A stretch of DNA of 64,000 nt from Manis javanica (Eukaryota > Chordata > Mammalia > Pholidota > Manidae), in the NCBI RefSeq assembly GCF_040802235.1, contig NC_133166.1, forward strand, positions 7,440,001 through 7,504,000, read 5' to 3'. Made by a program: the position numbers and the translations under genes. Below are positions 48,939 to 61,600 of this stretch, piece by piece. How positions within the stretch are numbered: position 1 is the first letter of the stretch; each line of letters opens with the position of its first letter. Below the pieces are notes generated by a model that was not told the DNA's origin, ran no database searches, and worked only from the letters and a program-made list of their open reading frames with translations.

Positions 48939-48952
48939 CTGCCATCTTGTGG
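48939..48952 (-). promoter_or_regulatory. CTCF-like motif candidate
   Basis: On the minus strand the bases read CCACAAGATGGCAG, one mismatch from the CTCF core as I remember it. It lies about 6.6 kb upstream of CHORDC1. Motif match only. Confidence 0.3.
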
Positions 48953-49299
48953 AATAAAAGGAACATTTATATTTTATAATAATGTTTAAGCATTGCAAAA
49001 CGGAGTCCATAATTACCCATAATTAGGTTGTTTTTGTAAAAAGAAATAAATTTCAACTTAACCCTTAAACATTTAATAAGTATTCCTTCTGCTACTTTCT
49101 TGCAAACTTCCTTTTCAATCTACATGGCTTTATATCTTTTTGGAGTCTAATATTGTTTTATTAATAGTAATACAAACATTTCTATTTTTATATTTAGTTT
49201 TCTTTCTGTTTTGTTCCAAATTCTGCAAGCTAAAGAAAAACTTCAGTGATAATTTAATTGTAAGTTTACCACCTTTTAGTTCTTTTCCTATTTAGAACA

Positions 49300-49450
49300 T
49301 ATAAATTCATTCACTTTATTCAACAAATATTTATTGATTGCCTATTTTGTGTCAGTCATTGTTCTAAAATGCATTCAGGATATAATAGTGAATAAAGAAA
49401 CAAAAATCCCTGCCTTCAAGGATATTATGTTTTAGTTGGATATATAAAGT
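49300..49450 (-). mobile_element. LINE-2 3' end, antisense
   Basis: TTATTCAACAAATATTTATT, TGTGTCAGTCATTGTTCTA and CCCTGCCTTCAAGGATATTA are the reverse of the LINE-2 terminus. Confidence 0.7.
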
Positions 49451-52400
49451 GGATTTGTATGTCTTGACATTCTCTAAAAACATGTCTGTTACTTGCTATT
49501 ATAAACTGCATTAAGTTTCCAGTTTGGAGGGAAGGAAGACAAAGAAGAAACAATCACTAAAATGGGATTTCTTTTTAGAAAAAAATATAGTCTAGAATAT
49601 TCTAAAATTAGGACCATAAGTATAAATTTGCTAAAATGAGAAGTCTTAATGATTATTCATTTTTATAAGATTATAGGAAAGTGGGCCACAAATGAGTCAG
49701 CAAATGTTTAAATTTTGCTGAATTTTTTCAAATACGGACAAATCAAGTCATTTAGCACTCATAGGCACCATCTAAAGAGGCAAAGTTTAATGAAAATTGA
49801 AATTGTTTAGAAAAGCTGACATTGTAGACAATAAAGGAAATGTAATTTTATAAAAATGTCAGCAATTATTACATAAGGATATCATTCTTCCTAATGAACA
49901 ACAGCTCCAACCTTCAGCCTGTGAAGTTGTCTTTTCTTTTTCCATTAATAGAGTATTTAGTCCATAAAATTCTGAAATGTGATGAGCTTCACTTTTTGTT
50001 AGTGTTTTTTACAAGATATTCATTGAAAATGCACATAGTTCAACATATTTCAATTTGTTTCAGCCCGGGTCTTCTTCAAAAGCACTGCCGGAGACAAAAG
50101 CTTGTGAACTGTTTCTATTAACTATTAACCATTATAGTTTATTTTAGCAAATTATCTGAAAGGAGTGAGAAACTGAAAAGAGGAGGGAAGGAAGAAAATC
50201 AACTCCTAGGCATATTATTATTACTGTTGCGGTAAGTAGCTGGGGCTCAATTCCCCTAAGTCTAGTAGAATACACCTCAACATTGTCCACCTCAGGAGCA
50301 TTTACACACCAGTCCCCAAATGGAAATTGGTCAAGGTTTACACCGTTGAATGTTTACCCCTCCCACTTCCAGATTTGGCAAGCAGCAGAGTGGTTGACTG
50401 GGATTCGTAGCAGGCATTTCACATTTTGTCGCCAGAGAAGCGTGGGTCTGGAGAGCGAAAGGTATGTAAGGCTCTAATGAAATCAGATGTCAGGGGACAT
50501 CTCAATAAGTGAAGTAAAATGATGGGCCAAGAAAATATAAAGTGGTTATTACCTCCCATTCTGTGATGTTATTAAAACTAATAAGGACACCATCTTAGAT
50601 GGGAATAAATAAATGAGATTTTATCATAAGAAAATGTACTTCACAGTTTTGATACGAGAATTTAATAAATTACTGCCATTGGGATTGATGCCTATAACAG
50701 AAATTCAAATACGGGTAACATTACAAAAGTTATTCCCTTCAAATAACTCTGTGTGTCCAAGGCATGTGCAAGCTAAAGAGTATAAACATAAATGTTTTTT
50801 AATATACAAAATTATCATCTCTGGTTATTTATGTTTTATTTCCTCCCTTGTTTTTGTAGAGATAAATTTCAATGTATTCTTGTTTGTAACCTTTGATTTT
50901 TAAAATTGCAGTTCTCTAAGGACTTCAATAGCTGAAAGGTTGTTGGCAATCAAATTTATTAACTATTTCAGTTAAAGATATTCAGTTTATTGTAAAAAAA
51001 AGTAACCAAATATTAAAAGAATCACTTACAAAATATGAATGCTATTACAAGACATTTATACTGATTTACAGAGTAGTGAAATAAGTTCAGGACATTTCTA
51101 AAAGTTTGATTGATGCAGAGAAGCCAAAAGAAAAACATAGCCTGCCAACATGAGTTCTTTCTTTCTTTCATTTTTTAGTTTTTGATTCAACATGGACTAC
51201 ATCATACACCCACACAAATTCAGCTATTTTATGCAAAAATATTTGCAAATGCTGGCAGAGTTCTCTTCTAATGAGCACACCATCACAGCCTAAGTAAATA
51301 AGTAAATAAAATTATACAAAATAATATAAAATTAACAAATTAAGTAAATAAAATTGTACATGCACCACAACTAATCCCAAGGAGATCTCTGCTTCATAAA
51401 TTTCTTAATTTAGTGATCACCGTTTGTGCCATGATGTTGTGTCCCAACATAATTGGTATTTATATTGTTACCAGTGAACATAAATAATTTCATTTTCAAT
51501 GTGGAACTTTTTAATTAAATTTACAGTCGCATTCGCTGTATTGTCAGATGTTCAACCTTTACAAAAAGCAGCACAGAAATCAGACTATGAAGTGATGTAA
51601 ATTCCCAAAAATGTTTGAAAACAAGTGTGAACCAAGATTCAAGACTTTTATAACCACTCCAGCCCTCCTTCAAGTTTCAAGCCTATATAAAAAGCTATTT
51701 TAAACATGGAAGAACTCAGGGGATACTGTTTTGTAGACTATTCCTGCCAACACTACTAGAAGACAAGTTTCATCTGACCACAGAATGACAGAAAACCTCA
51801 GCCAAAACACTGGTGGTAACAAATGAATATATTTTAACGTATTATGAATAAATGAACTTATATATGTTTTACAAATGTATATTTACAAATGTATATATGT
51901 TTTATAAATGTATATTTACAAATGTATAAATACATAATATTTAAATAGTAAAGCTAAGCTTCAAAGTGGAAGACTAGTACATAAATGTTTCTCTTACAAA
52001 GTAGGAAAAAAATAAAATGACAGGGAAGAAAGAAAAGTGTAATTATCTCATTGATTGCACTGTAGGAAACAACAAAACATATAAGTCAGTTAATTCTGAT
52101 AAACTGAGCAGGAAAGCCTAAGTAAGAAAAAAAGGAAGAAGTAATTATACACAGGTCTTGGTATACAGGGAACCACTTGAACAAAAATTCAGAAGTTTCT
52201 ATACACCAAAATAAAGACAAAATTAAACGAAACAAAACTTGGGTGATAAAATTTGTCTGTTTCAGTACTCTATTCAAATTTCTTTGTCCTTGTGGATTAT
52301 TTATGCTTTCATCACAGTCGTAGTAGGAACTGAGAAGAAAATGGAGGTAAGTGTGTATATTCAATATGCCACGGCTAATCAAAATAATTAAGTTCACTTT

Positions 52401-52819
52401 TAAAGCTCTGAGATTGGGCTTCCTGCTGTTAGAGAGGTAGGTAGCTACAACAGGTCTACAAATAATCCTGTGGTTACTCATACTCATAACTGTCCAGGAA
52501 GAAGGATGTAAGCTGATTGCTCATTGCAGACTGTGCCATGTCTCCAACCTGGGGCAATGGGTGGAGGATGGTACATTTACCTACCTGGTTTACCTACTTC
52601 TATCCAGTTTCCAAAGGTCTTCACTGCAAATAAGTTATAATTTCAAGTTCATTTTCTAGTCTACCAATTCACCCCAATGTACTTCTAATTTGATTATTCA
52701 ATCTAATTTTATGCATAGGAAATATATGCTCTGATATTTAAAAGCTATGTTACCACTGGAAATTTCAAATACTTAAATACCTAGTCCTCAGAGTCCTGTG
52801 ATTTGGGAATAATAAGAAA
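49451..52819. other. No gene seen
   Basis: AT-rich sequence. Bases about 50200-50480 are less AT-rich than their surroundings and contain a donor-like AAAGGTATGTAAG at 50458-50470, but nothing identifies an exon. A short tandem repeat lies at 51861-51926. Confidence 0.45.
51861..51926 (+). repeat. 33-bp tandem duplication, AT-rich
   Basis: Two adjacent copies of a 33-bp unit starting TATATGTTTTACAAATG differ by one base. Confidence 0.9.
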
Positions 52820-53250
52820 AGTACACAAAATATAAATGTACTCCTTTATGAATCACTGTAAAGTCAATGTCCACCACCTAAAGAAATGAAATACACCAGT
52901 ACCTCAGAAACATTCTGCTTTCCTAATCCCACACACCCTCACCTCCCTGAAAATACCCTTTATTCTAGCATTGTTGGCAATAACTTAATTTTCTTTGTGG
53001 CATTATCGTGTTAGTGCACATTCTTAGAAATAACAGCTTGTTTATGGCTTTTTTCACTTAACGTTGTGTTGTAAAATTCATCCATTTCGTTGTGTGTATT
53101 TGTAGTTCACTCATTCACATTTTTGAATAGCATTATTTTGTATGGCTAAACCATGATTTATACATACCATTTATAGTTAATATTTGAAGTATTTTGTTTT
53201 TTGCCTTTTATAAGTAATAATCCCTTGAACATTCTTGTGTTCGATACTAT
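52820..53250 (-). mobile_element. L1M fragment, antisense
   Basis: TTTCACTTAACGTTGTGTTG, ATTCATCCATTTCGTTGTGT and TTGAACATTCTTGTGTTC follow the antisense order of an ancient L1 3' region. Confidence 0.65.
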
Positions 53251-53269
53251 TAACATCTATAATATTTAT

Positions 53270-53430
53270 ACAAAATTCTTTAAATTTTACAGAAGAGAAC
53301 ATAGAAGCCAAGAAAGATTTCCTGAAATGATTAATTTCAGGATTAAACTAACTACTATATTGCAGAGTTAGGATATGAATCCTTGTCTGACTCCAGAACC
53401 CCATTTTAAACAATTCTATAGCACTGCTTT
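53270..53430 (-). repeat. MIR fragment, antisense
   Basis: TGCAGAGTTAGGATATGAAT followed by TTGTCTGACTCCAGAACCC is MIR in reverse. Confidence 0.6.
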
Positions 53431-54089
53431 CATGGCATGGAAAAAATCTCAAGATACTACAGGAGCCTGTGTATTGGAGGGGCAGGTTCTGGAAGCTGGA
53501 TTTAAAGTATATCAACTACACATGTTACCACCACGAACTTTCTCAAACAGTTGGTGGTAGTCAGCCCTGGAATGTGGGAATGGAGGTGGCAGTGTGACGG
53601 GGAGTGGAGCAGAATGCACTCTGTACTTTTTTGCTTAATGATTTAATTTATAGTTTATTAAAATACCCCCAGAAATGAACATAAACTTCCATATGCACTG
53701 TGACTCCAATTCCTTAAGTTTTTTTCTTCTTTTTTTAATCTCTCATACCAGTAAATGCCTAGAAAGACAAACCACTGGAAATTAATTTTATCAGTTATCT
53801 TAGTGATTTGGTACTGATTGCTGGGTGATGAAATTATTGTTGATTTTATTCTTAATGTAAAATTATCTACTCTAAGCATTTATTTTCTGATTGTAAGATG
53901 TGATAGTTTAAAAACTGATCGTAAACATTAAAACTATTTAAAAGAGTTAACTTATTAATAATCTTGGTAATGCTGCAGTGATGGGAGGATACTCAAGACA
54001 ATGGATTTGGCAAGAAGGAAAACAAACAAACAAAACTGTCTAAACCTCTCCATCTCTCCATTTCTAATTATGTAAGATTAATTCCTGTG

Positions 54090-54470
54090 GTCTATTCCTC
54101 CTATGCATGGCTGGTGAAAATCCAAATTGGTACCATTTGGAAACAGTTGGCAATGTATACCTTTAAAATCTTAAAATTATTTCGAAAGATTATACCTCTT
54201 TACTCCAGTACTACCACTTCTCAAATATTATACTGGGGGGACTCTGAAATAAGAAAAACAACATACAATAATCAAGTTGGTTATTGATGCTTCTGTATAG
54301 TTAAATCGGTGAAATTAACAGAATGGTTACAGCGCAATTTATTCAACAGAACGCTACTTCATAATGTTGATTATGAAACAATAAGAGTTTAAGTGGAGGA
54401 GAATGTAACATTGTATATGTCTATATTGGGATTGCTACATAAAAATATAATACTTCTCGATATAACGAGA
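54090..54470 (+). mobile_element. L1M fragment, sense
   Basis: GGCTGGTGAAAATCCAAATT and TTTGGAAACAGTTGGCAATG followed by a CTTTACTCCAGTACTACCAC block follow the late ORF2 region of ancient L1s. Confidence 0.6.
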
Positions 54471-55419
54471 GAAAGGGAATACGGAAAATGAGAAGCCTTT
54501 CTTATTGGGGCAGGTGGATTTCAGTCCATCTTTAATTTAACAGTTGGGATCAGTAGAAACATTGTATAGTTTTTTACTACATCCTCTACTTAAAAAACTA
54601 CTGATACTGCTATTTTAAGATTGTTGTGGATCCCTGTTATCTCGAAGGGTTTGCTGTTTCAAATGACCCGACCCAAATTTGGGAAATACACAAGTTGGAG
54701 TTGGTGGTGTTTGCGTGTGCCTGTTAATGTATTACTACACACCTTTCATCATGCACGTGAAGAAATCTCTTACTAGAGGTTCCAGGTTGGAGCATTAGGT
54801 ATGGAAAAACTGATAAAATGGAAACTAGTAAGAAAAAGTTACAATTACCCCCAGAGTCTTAGAGCAATAGTGACCGTTTCTAGCACTGTATTTTATCAAC
54901 ACTTTCCTTTGATATTCTGATTTTTAAGTGTTTTCTGTTTCCAAAGTGATTTGACTTCAGTTTCAGTCATGTATTGCAATTGCTTCGATGCCTACATTTC
55001 TTAAAGGCGACAAGAGATCAGGCAGTGGAGACACAGGGAGATCTGTCCACTGTTCCTCTCGCCCTTCACCGGGCACCCACGTTCTATGCCGCGGTTCGGA
55101 AATACTGCACGATTCTGCACTTATTCTCCTGCACCTAGGAGGCAAACTTATCGACAACGTTGTGTAATCACAGTCTCAAGAGGACGCTGAACTGCGGGGA
55201 CCGGGGCGCAGGGTGGCTACTTGGCGGCGCGAGGCAGTGAGGAAATCTGGGGCGAGCACGGGTCTCTCGGATGCTGTCAAGGTTTCCCTTCTGCAAAGCC
55301 CCAAGCTCGGTCTCGACTCCAGCGCCGCCCGCCGCAGTCCGAGGTCCACCACCCCGCTCTCCGCCGGCCTCCCGCTGCTCCCTCCGCCTCTGCCCGTCTC
55401 CTCTGCGCCTGCGCCACCG

Positions 55420-55442
55420 GAAAATTCGCGAAGGTTCCTGAA
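55420..55442 (+). promoter_or_regulatory. Heat-shock element, five perfect alternating pentamers
   Basis: GAA at 55420, TTC at 55425, GAA at 55430, TTC at 55435 and GAA at 55440 are each separated by two bases with no mismatch. HSF1 trimers need three such nGAAn units, so five allow strong, possibly cooperative binding. The element lies 133 bp upstream of the CHORDC1 ATG, inside the CpG island. HSF1 control of CHORDC1 is an inference from the motif and from the protein's HSP90 role. Confidence 0.85.
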
Positions 55443-55574
55443 GCGGAACCCGGCCGTTTCCGGGAGCCGGCAATCGTCCCCGCCGGCACACCGGTGTTGC
55501 TACCGGAGAGAGGGAGGCGCGCGGGCTAGCGGTTCCCGGCCTTGGGTCCTGACCTGTAACGGTGGGAAGAGAAA

Positions 55575-55638
55575 ATGGCCCTGCTGTGCTACAACCGGGG
55601 CTGCGGGCAGCGCTTCGATCCCGAGACCAATTCCGACG
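55575..55638 (+). CDS. CHORDC1: CHORDC1 coding exon 1
   Basis: ATG at 55575; 21 codons plus one base; donor GTGAGA at 55639. It encodes the first two zinc-ligand cysteines. Confidence 0.96.
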
Positions 55639-58600
55639 GTGAGAGAAGCGCGCCGCCGGCCCCGCCTCGCCCTCCACCGCGCCGGCGGACGCCCTTGGGC
55701 CCCAGCCGCGCCGCGCCGCCGCCGGCCGGTCCCTCCGCGCAGCGGCCTCTGCGCCCTCTCCGCAGCCGCCGGCCCGCGGTCCCCCGCACGTGCGCCCCGC
55801 CGCCCGCTCCCCTGGGTCGCGGGGCGGCAGAGCATCGTCGTCCCCGGGCCCCCCGCCGCCAGGCCGGGCTCCCGGGAGAGCGGAAGGCAGCGCGGCGCCG
55901 CTGCGGTTGGTGATGCGGAGATTGCGGGGCGGGCAGGCGGATCCCGGCAAGGAAGTTGGGCCTCGCTGATCCATTGTGGAAATGTCATTGTCTGAAAGCC
56001 TGCGGTGGATTTGTGCGGCCGGCCCGCTGTTACAAACTTGCTTTTAGAAAGTGGTGTTGGTTAGCAAAATGATTTTGTATCCCAACGTGAAGTTTGTGAC
56101 ACGTGGACCCGGGTGGGTGATTCATTCGTTAGCCTTTACTTAGTAGAAGTGTGTGTTTCATTGTTTTGCTGTAGCTTTGCCAAATTAATGCCATCATACT
56201 GTGTTCAGGATGTGACTGAACGGCCTCTACAGCATGTAAGTGTACACCTCAGGATGTAATGTGGAAGTGCCTAGACTAGGTGAACGATTGAAATGGTCAA
56301 TGGATTTTGATTAGTGAATGAGATGAAAAAGGAAGTTGATTCCTTGAACATCGTGGGAAGGGACAACACGTTGTCAAATCCAGCTAGCATTTATTGTGTG
56401 TTTTCTGTATGCCAGACAGTGGTCAGTCACTTTTCTACATCGTCTCATGTACACTTAACAACAGCCCTGTTATGAATGCGTTGTTAGACCCATTTAATAG
56501 GGAAGTCGAGTTCAGCGTGGCAGCAACGTGGTTCTGCATTGTAAGGAAGATTCAGGTGGATGCTGTTTTGGAATCCTTTTTACCTCTCAGATGTCTTGAA
56601 ATGTTTTTCTTGATATACAGGTGAATTGGTGAATCACTTAAAATAAGACCATGGGCAGGATTCCAAGAAAATGATAAATCCAGTCTGTACAGTATTCAAG
56701 ATACTGCTGTTGACATTTGTATGGTACCAATTTCAAGTTATTCCAAGGGAAAACTGAGATTTCAGCAGATGACAAAATTCAGGAAGGAAGGGTGTTAAAG
56801 CTCTTTGTTTTTGGTAGCCTGTGTGAAAAGTAAATTACCTTAAGGTCTGCACATATTTCTAATTTCTACTTTAATATTAAATGGGAAAGACCTCTGCTTT
56901 GTTGCATGGGGCAATATAAGGAGTTATACCAGCCTAAAATTAAGGGGAGATAAGGCATATTTCTGTACATTAACGCAGTGTGTTAAATGGTAAGAGTGCA
57001 TACAAAAGAGATACTGCGGAGGCACGGAAAGCCAAAAGGGTAAGCAGTGTCAGGGATTGTGTGCCAGCTACCAGAATCAGCAAGGGGCTCCGGTAAGGTT
57101 GCTGAAAGTTTATTTGATTTAGCAAAATGGGTATTTTAGAGATTTAGCATACTAATATTCCAATTAAGTTGGTTGAATGGAAAGTTAAGAAAATGAAGAT
57201 AGGGAGTAGAAGACAAGAACTATTAGCAAACTGTGGACTTGGTTAGGAGAAAGTTTTGTAGAATAAGAGAGGGGTTTGACCTTACCTATTGGCTAAAGTA
57301 ATAAATAAAGTAATCAGTAAGCTGACACCACATTTTAGTGTGAAATACAAGCTAAATGAGTGTTCAGAGGAGACATGGTTAGTAGATTACATATGTTAAA
57401 CAGTTACTCTGGGAAAAACACGACTTCACAGCTTTTTTTTAATCCACATTTATAAGAAAACCAATCAGCTGGACATAGAGCCATAATTTGAACCAGGGTC
57501 AGACCCAGTATTAACAGCCCTTGCCTCTTAACCACTACCGTGTTGCAGCTTCTTACCCATAAAATACTACTTCGAGCAAAACTGGGAGAACTGATAAACG
57601 TTAGAGAGGAAAATGTCCATCAGCTTCTTATTTACTTTTTAAAGCAGTGAATCTCAAGTTCTTACCATGCTAAAGTTATATGGGTACGAGCTGACTCACA
57701 CCTGCTACCTTTCTGTCAAAACTGACCATTACTACTATTATGCTTCTTACTGTATTACGTGTTACGCATTTAATGCCTCTGCACATAAACTGGTATTTGA
57801 AAAACTCTGCTCTCTATTTTGATTCTCTTCTTAACTTACACCTCTACATATTTATTTCTACTTTGAATCCCCTTTTCCAGCCCTTACTTCTACTACCCTT
57901 AATGAATAGCTTCTTCCTAATCCATGGGTTTGCCTACTGTAAAGTGAAAAATGAAAATGAAAAATACCATGAAAATACCTGCCACTTTCTTGTTCCATTA
58001 GTTAGCATAGTATCTATGTAACATCTGGTAGGAAACTGTATTGGCTGTTAATACCGGGGTAGGGAGATTTTTCTAAGTACCAAGAATTAATTGCTTCAAG
58101 GCAACACCAGGATTCAGAGGTAGTAGTTGAAAGCTGAGCAGACATGAGAGGTTGATCAAAGTAGCCTTGTAAAAAAAAATGGCACAGTTGTGGAGATGAC
58201 CTGTTTTTTCTAAGCTCCTGGTTCTGTCTAACCAGGGAATAAATGTGTCTGTTCCTTTTTTTTTTAACATAATATTACGTATTGCGAACTGTAATAAGCC
58301 TATTTGCTTAAGACAGTTAAGTAAAAAACTGATGGTAAAATAGGAAGGATTAGGGAAATAACAACAACCAGTGACAACCCTGAAAATAGACTGTAGAACT
58401 TAAGCTTCCTTTAAATGATGTTTGCGTCTAGGTATTGATACCTCTTTAGGAAAGTCAAGTTAGCAATTCGATACTACATCACTTTTAAAAATTTTGAACA
58501 TATTCTTCCAGATACCTTTTTAGAGAATCTCTTGGTCATCCTTTATGGATCAGTGCACATAAGAACACAAGTTGGATGGTATTTTTTGTAAAAACAGAAT

Positions 58601-61600
58601 TCAGAGATGACGGTCAACATCTGGGAACTTGAAGTTTTGGTACCAAAGAAATTTTACTAGAAGGTTAGAGGAACACAGAATATAATTTACGATACTTGAA
58701 CTTTCAGTATTATTTTTATCTTTAGCTATTATACTCTTGAATTAGAATTCTATTACTATTTTAATGTAGTGTTACATTAAGCACTGTGTGCCATGCATCA
58801 AACCTTGAGCATTAGTGAATTTTTTAAGGAAAAGAGAAGTATTGCCTGCGTTTGGAAAAAGGATTAAATGTTAACATCTGAAGGAAGTAATGATTTTTCT
58901 TCATTATAAAGTGATATATTTTTCCCTGTTCTGACCAGATGCTTGCACATACCACCCAGGTGTTCCAGTTTTTCATGATGCATTAAAGGTAGGAACTTGA
59001 TATATTTCAGTCTTTTCATATTTGTGTTGTAAATTTAAGGGTATAACACTAAATCTTAATTTTCTCAGCTTGTGACTTTATGCTTTCTTAATGACCATTT
59101 TGGGGTGCTTTAAGCAAATATTCCTCTAACAGCAAAGACAGTAGATGATGATCACAAGGGCTTTTCCAGTTATAAAATTGTGTAATTTCTACCCCCACTA
59201 TATTCTATATCCCTTATTTCTTCATTTTCCTGATTTTGAGGGGAATAAAAGCAGTTGTATTGAGTCTTAATCTCTCAATCTGTCAGGCAGCTGCTATCTA
59301 ATAACAGCAGCTATCTGAACTTTAGGAAAGATTATTACAAGCACTTAATGGTGCCTATCTCAGGATGGACATGTAAGTTTAGGGTAAAACTAAGTGGAAA
59401 AGATGTTACCTGTGTTCTACCTGTACTTGATGTTCTGGAGAATTAGAGAAATAATAGAACGCTGTTAGACCAGGTTTTTTCATGGTCAGTTTATTGATCC
59501 TTTAAAATTTGTAATACGGTATATTTTCCATTGTGTGTCTCAGAAGAAAATGTTGCAGTTAGGCTGCCATGGTTTGAGGTGTTGCTACTTTTGTTCTTAG
59601 GAACATAAACAGTCTTAATATGTTTAAATATTGCTGATGTCATTGAATTTCTAATTTCGCTTCCCAGGGAGTATTTGGACCTTTTTGGCATTTAATTATT
59701 AGATAGCGAAGTGTAAACAAAGTTGTACAGTAGCTATCACATTTATGTTAGTCTGGTTAGTTCTAAGTAAAGAAAACCAAACAAACATTCACTGGGGCAA
59801 GTTGAGACCTGACTCCTCCTCGTGTCTTTTTAGCCTCTTTATAAATTTACGGGAATAGAAGCTGTGTTTCTCTGAGAATAGTTATTATTGCAGGAGGTGG
59901 GGGGATTTTGTATTCCAGATCTGCTGTTCATTGATAATTTTTCTTCCTGCAAACCTTCCTCCCTCCCTCCCTCCTTTCCTCCCCTTCTTCACCTTCTTCG
60001 CCTTCCTGTGATGTTCTCCTACCCACTTCTCAATCTTTGGCCTCCTAGTGTCTCTCTTTGATTCATTCATGTCCTTAAATGTCATCTGTATGCCAGTCAC
60101 TTCATATTTCCACTGGTATGTCTCATTGGCAACCACAGACCAGTTTTTAAAGTGAACTCTCTTTCCCAAAATAGCCTGCCTCTCCAGCCTTGCTGCTGCT
60201 AGTAATGCTCCACTAACTTTCTAGTCATTCAGTTCATCACTTTGTTTTTACTACCCAACAGTTAATCACTCCAATTAATCTTGATGTTACTTTGAAGTGT
60301 TTTTGTTTCTCTTCCCTAATCCTACTGCTTATTGTTATCTGTATAAACATTTCTTGAAGACCTAGACGTTCTAGGACTAATGGACTTCACAGCCCAGTAG
60401 ATTTCAGGCAAAATATATAAATCAGTATAATATCTGCTATTGCCAGTTTTCTATTTGACCCAATAAGTTAAAAATTGCCTAACGAAAGAACAGAGAGGAG
60501 AACAGTCCTTCAGAAAGACAGCAACCTTACACTCATGTATAATTTGACCCTTCTTTATTTTATTTTACTCAGAACTGCCACAGATCCCAGACTGGCATTT
60601 GGGAACAAGTAGTCTACATCATGAATATAACCCATTTTCTCCAGAATACCTGATGTAATTCTTCATAATTTAGACATTAAAGATGGATAAGACAATAAAG
60701 CTTTTTTTCTTGCAAAGTAACTTTTCTGATGACTGTTATCCATGCTAGTTGATTTAGACATTAAAGATGATTAAGACAATAAAGCTTTTTTCTTACAAAG
60801 TAACTTTTCTGATGGCTTTTACCCATGCTAATTAAACACTGCCTGTAAGGTTGTAGTAATTTCTCATCTGTGTCTCAATTCAGAGTAAGAATTGTATTTC
60901 AAAATAAAGGAAATTTTAAAATACAGCATATTTACCATTGTCTTTGAAAAAAAAAAACCCTGTAAGTGCATATTGTGAAAAACATCACTGCCAAATTCTT
61001 TGGGCAGTATTTTGAAAAAGACAGTGAGGCCCTGGTACATATATGCAAAGCTGGCTCTTAGTCTGAATTTAAGATATCCCATATCTTGAGACTGCTGCAT
61101 TTTATTTCCTTATTCTCTTTACTACACTAAAATTATATATGACGATTTAAAGCCCTTTTTTTGTAAGCCATATGATATTTTGTTCAGAAATCATACACTG
61201 CATTGCAATTTCTGTATTTTTATGCTTCTCACTGAAATGATCTAGTAGTGCTTAGGTTGCTACTTTATCTTCTGAAAAAAGAATGCTGTTGGGAACAGCT
61301 ACAATGAATTTGTTTAAGAATTGACTACTATAATTATCATCTCTAACTTACTGAATTTTCAGAGTAACACACTGCAGTACTACCCAGATCCTATAAAATA
61401 CATGATTTTAGAAAAATCTGAAGTGCTATTCTTATAAACAAGCAAATTGTTTCCTTGTTTTAAGGCACTTCCTTTCATGTAGATCACAACACAAATCACT
61501 TAACACTGGAGTTGTTGAATTTTTTTTTTCACCCAAAGACTAAAAATCATTTCACTTAATCAGATGACTCATTTACAACACTTTAGAACTGTGAAATCTA

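Larger units (their letters stand above)
55170..55960 (+). promoter_or_regulatory. CHORDC1: CpG island and promoter of CHORDC1
   Basis: The window is AT-rich up to about 55.1 kb and then turns strongly GC- and CpG-rich for about 800 bp, spanning the start codon at 55575 and the beginning of intron 1. No TATA box is obvious, as usual for CpG-island housekeeping promoters. The transcription start is not visible directly; it probably lies between the heat-shock element at 55420-55442 and 55570. Long open frames here on both strands (up to 268 codons) are by-products of GC-rich sequence. Confidence 0.9.

Noticed and set aside
55168..55974. 268-codon minus-strand ORF and several other long ORFs at the CHORDC1 CpG island
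   Set aside because: Strong GC bias removes stop codons on all frames; the products are Arg/Pro/Ala-rich and the region is the promoter and first exon of CHORDC1.
59885..60169. 94-codon minus-strand ORF rich in Lys/Arg/Gly
   Set aside because: Its composition comes from the polypyrimidine tract in CHORDC1 intron 2.
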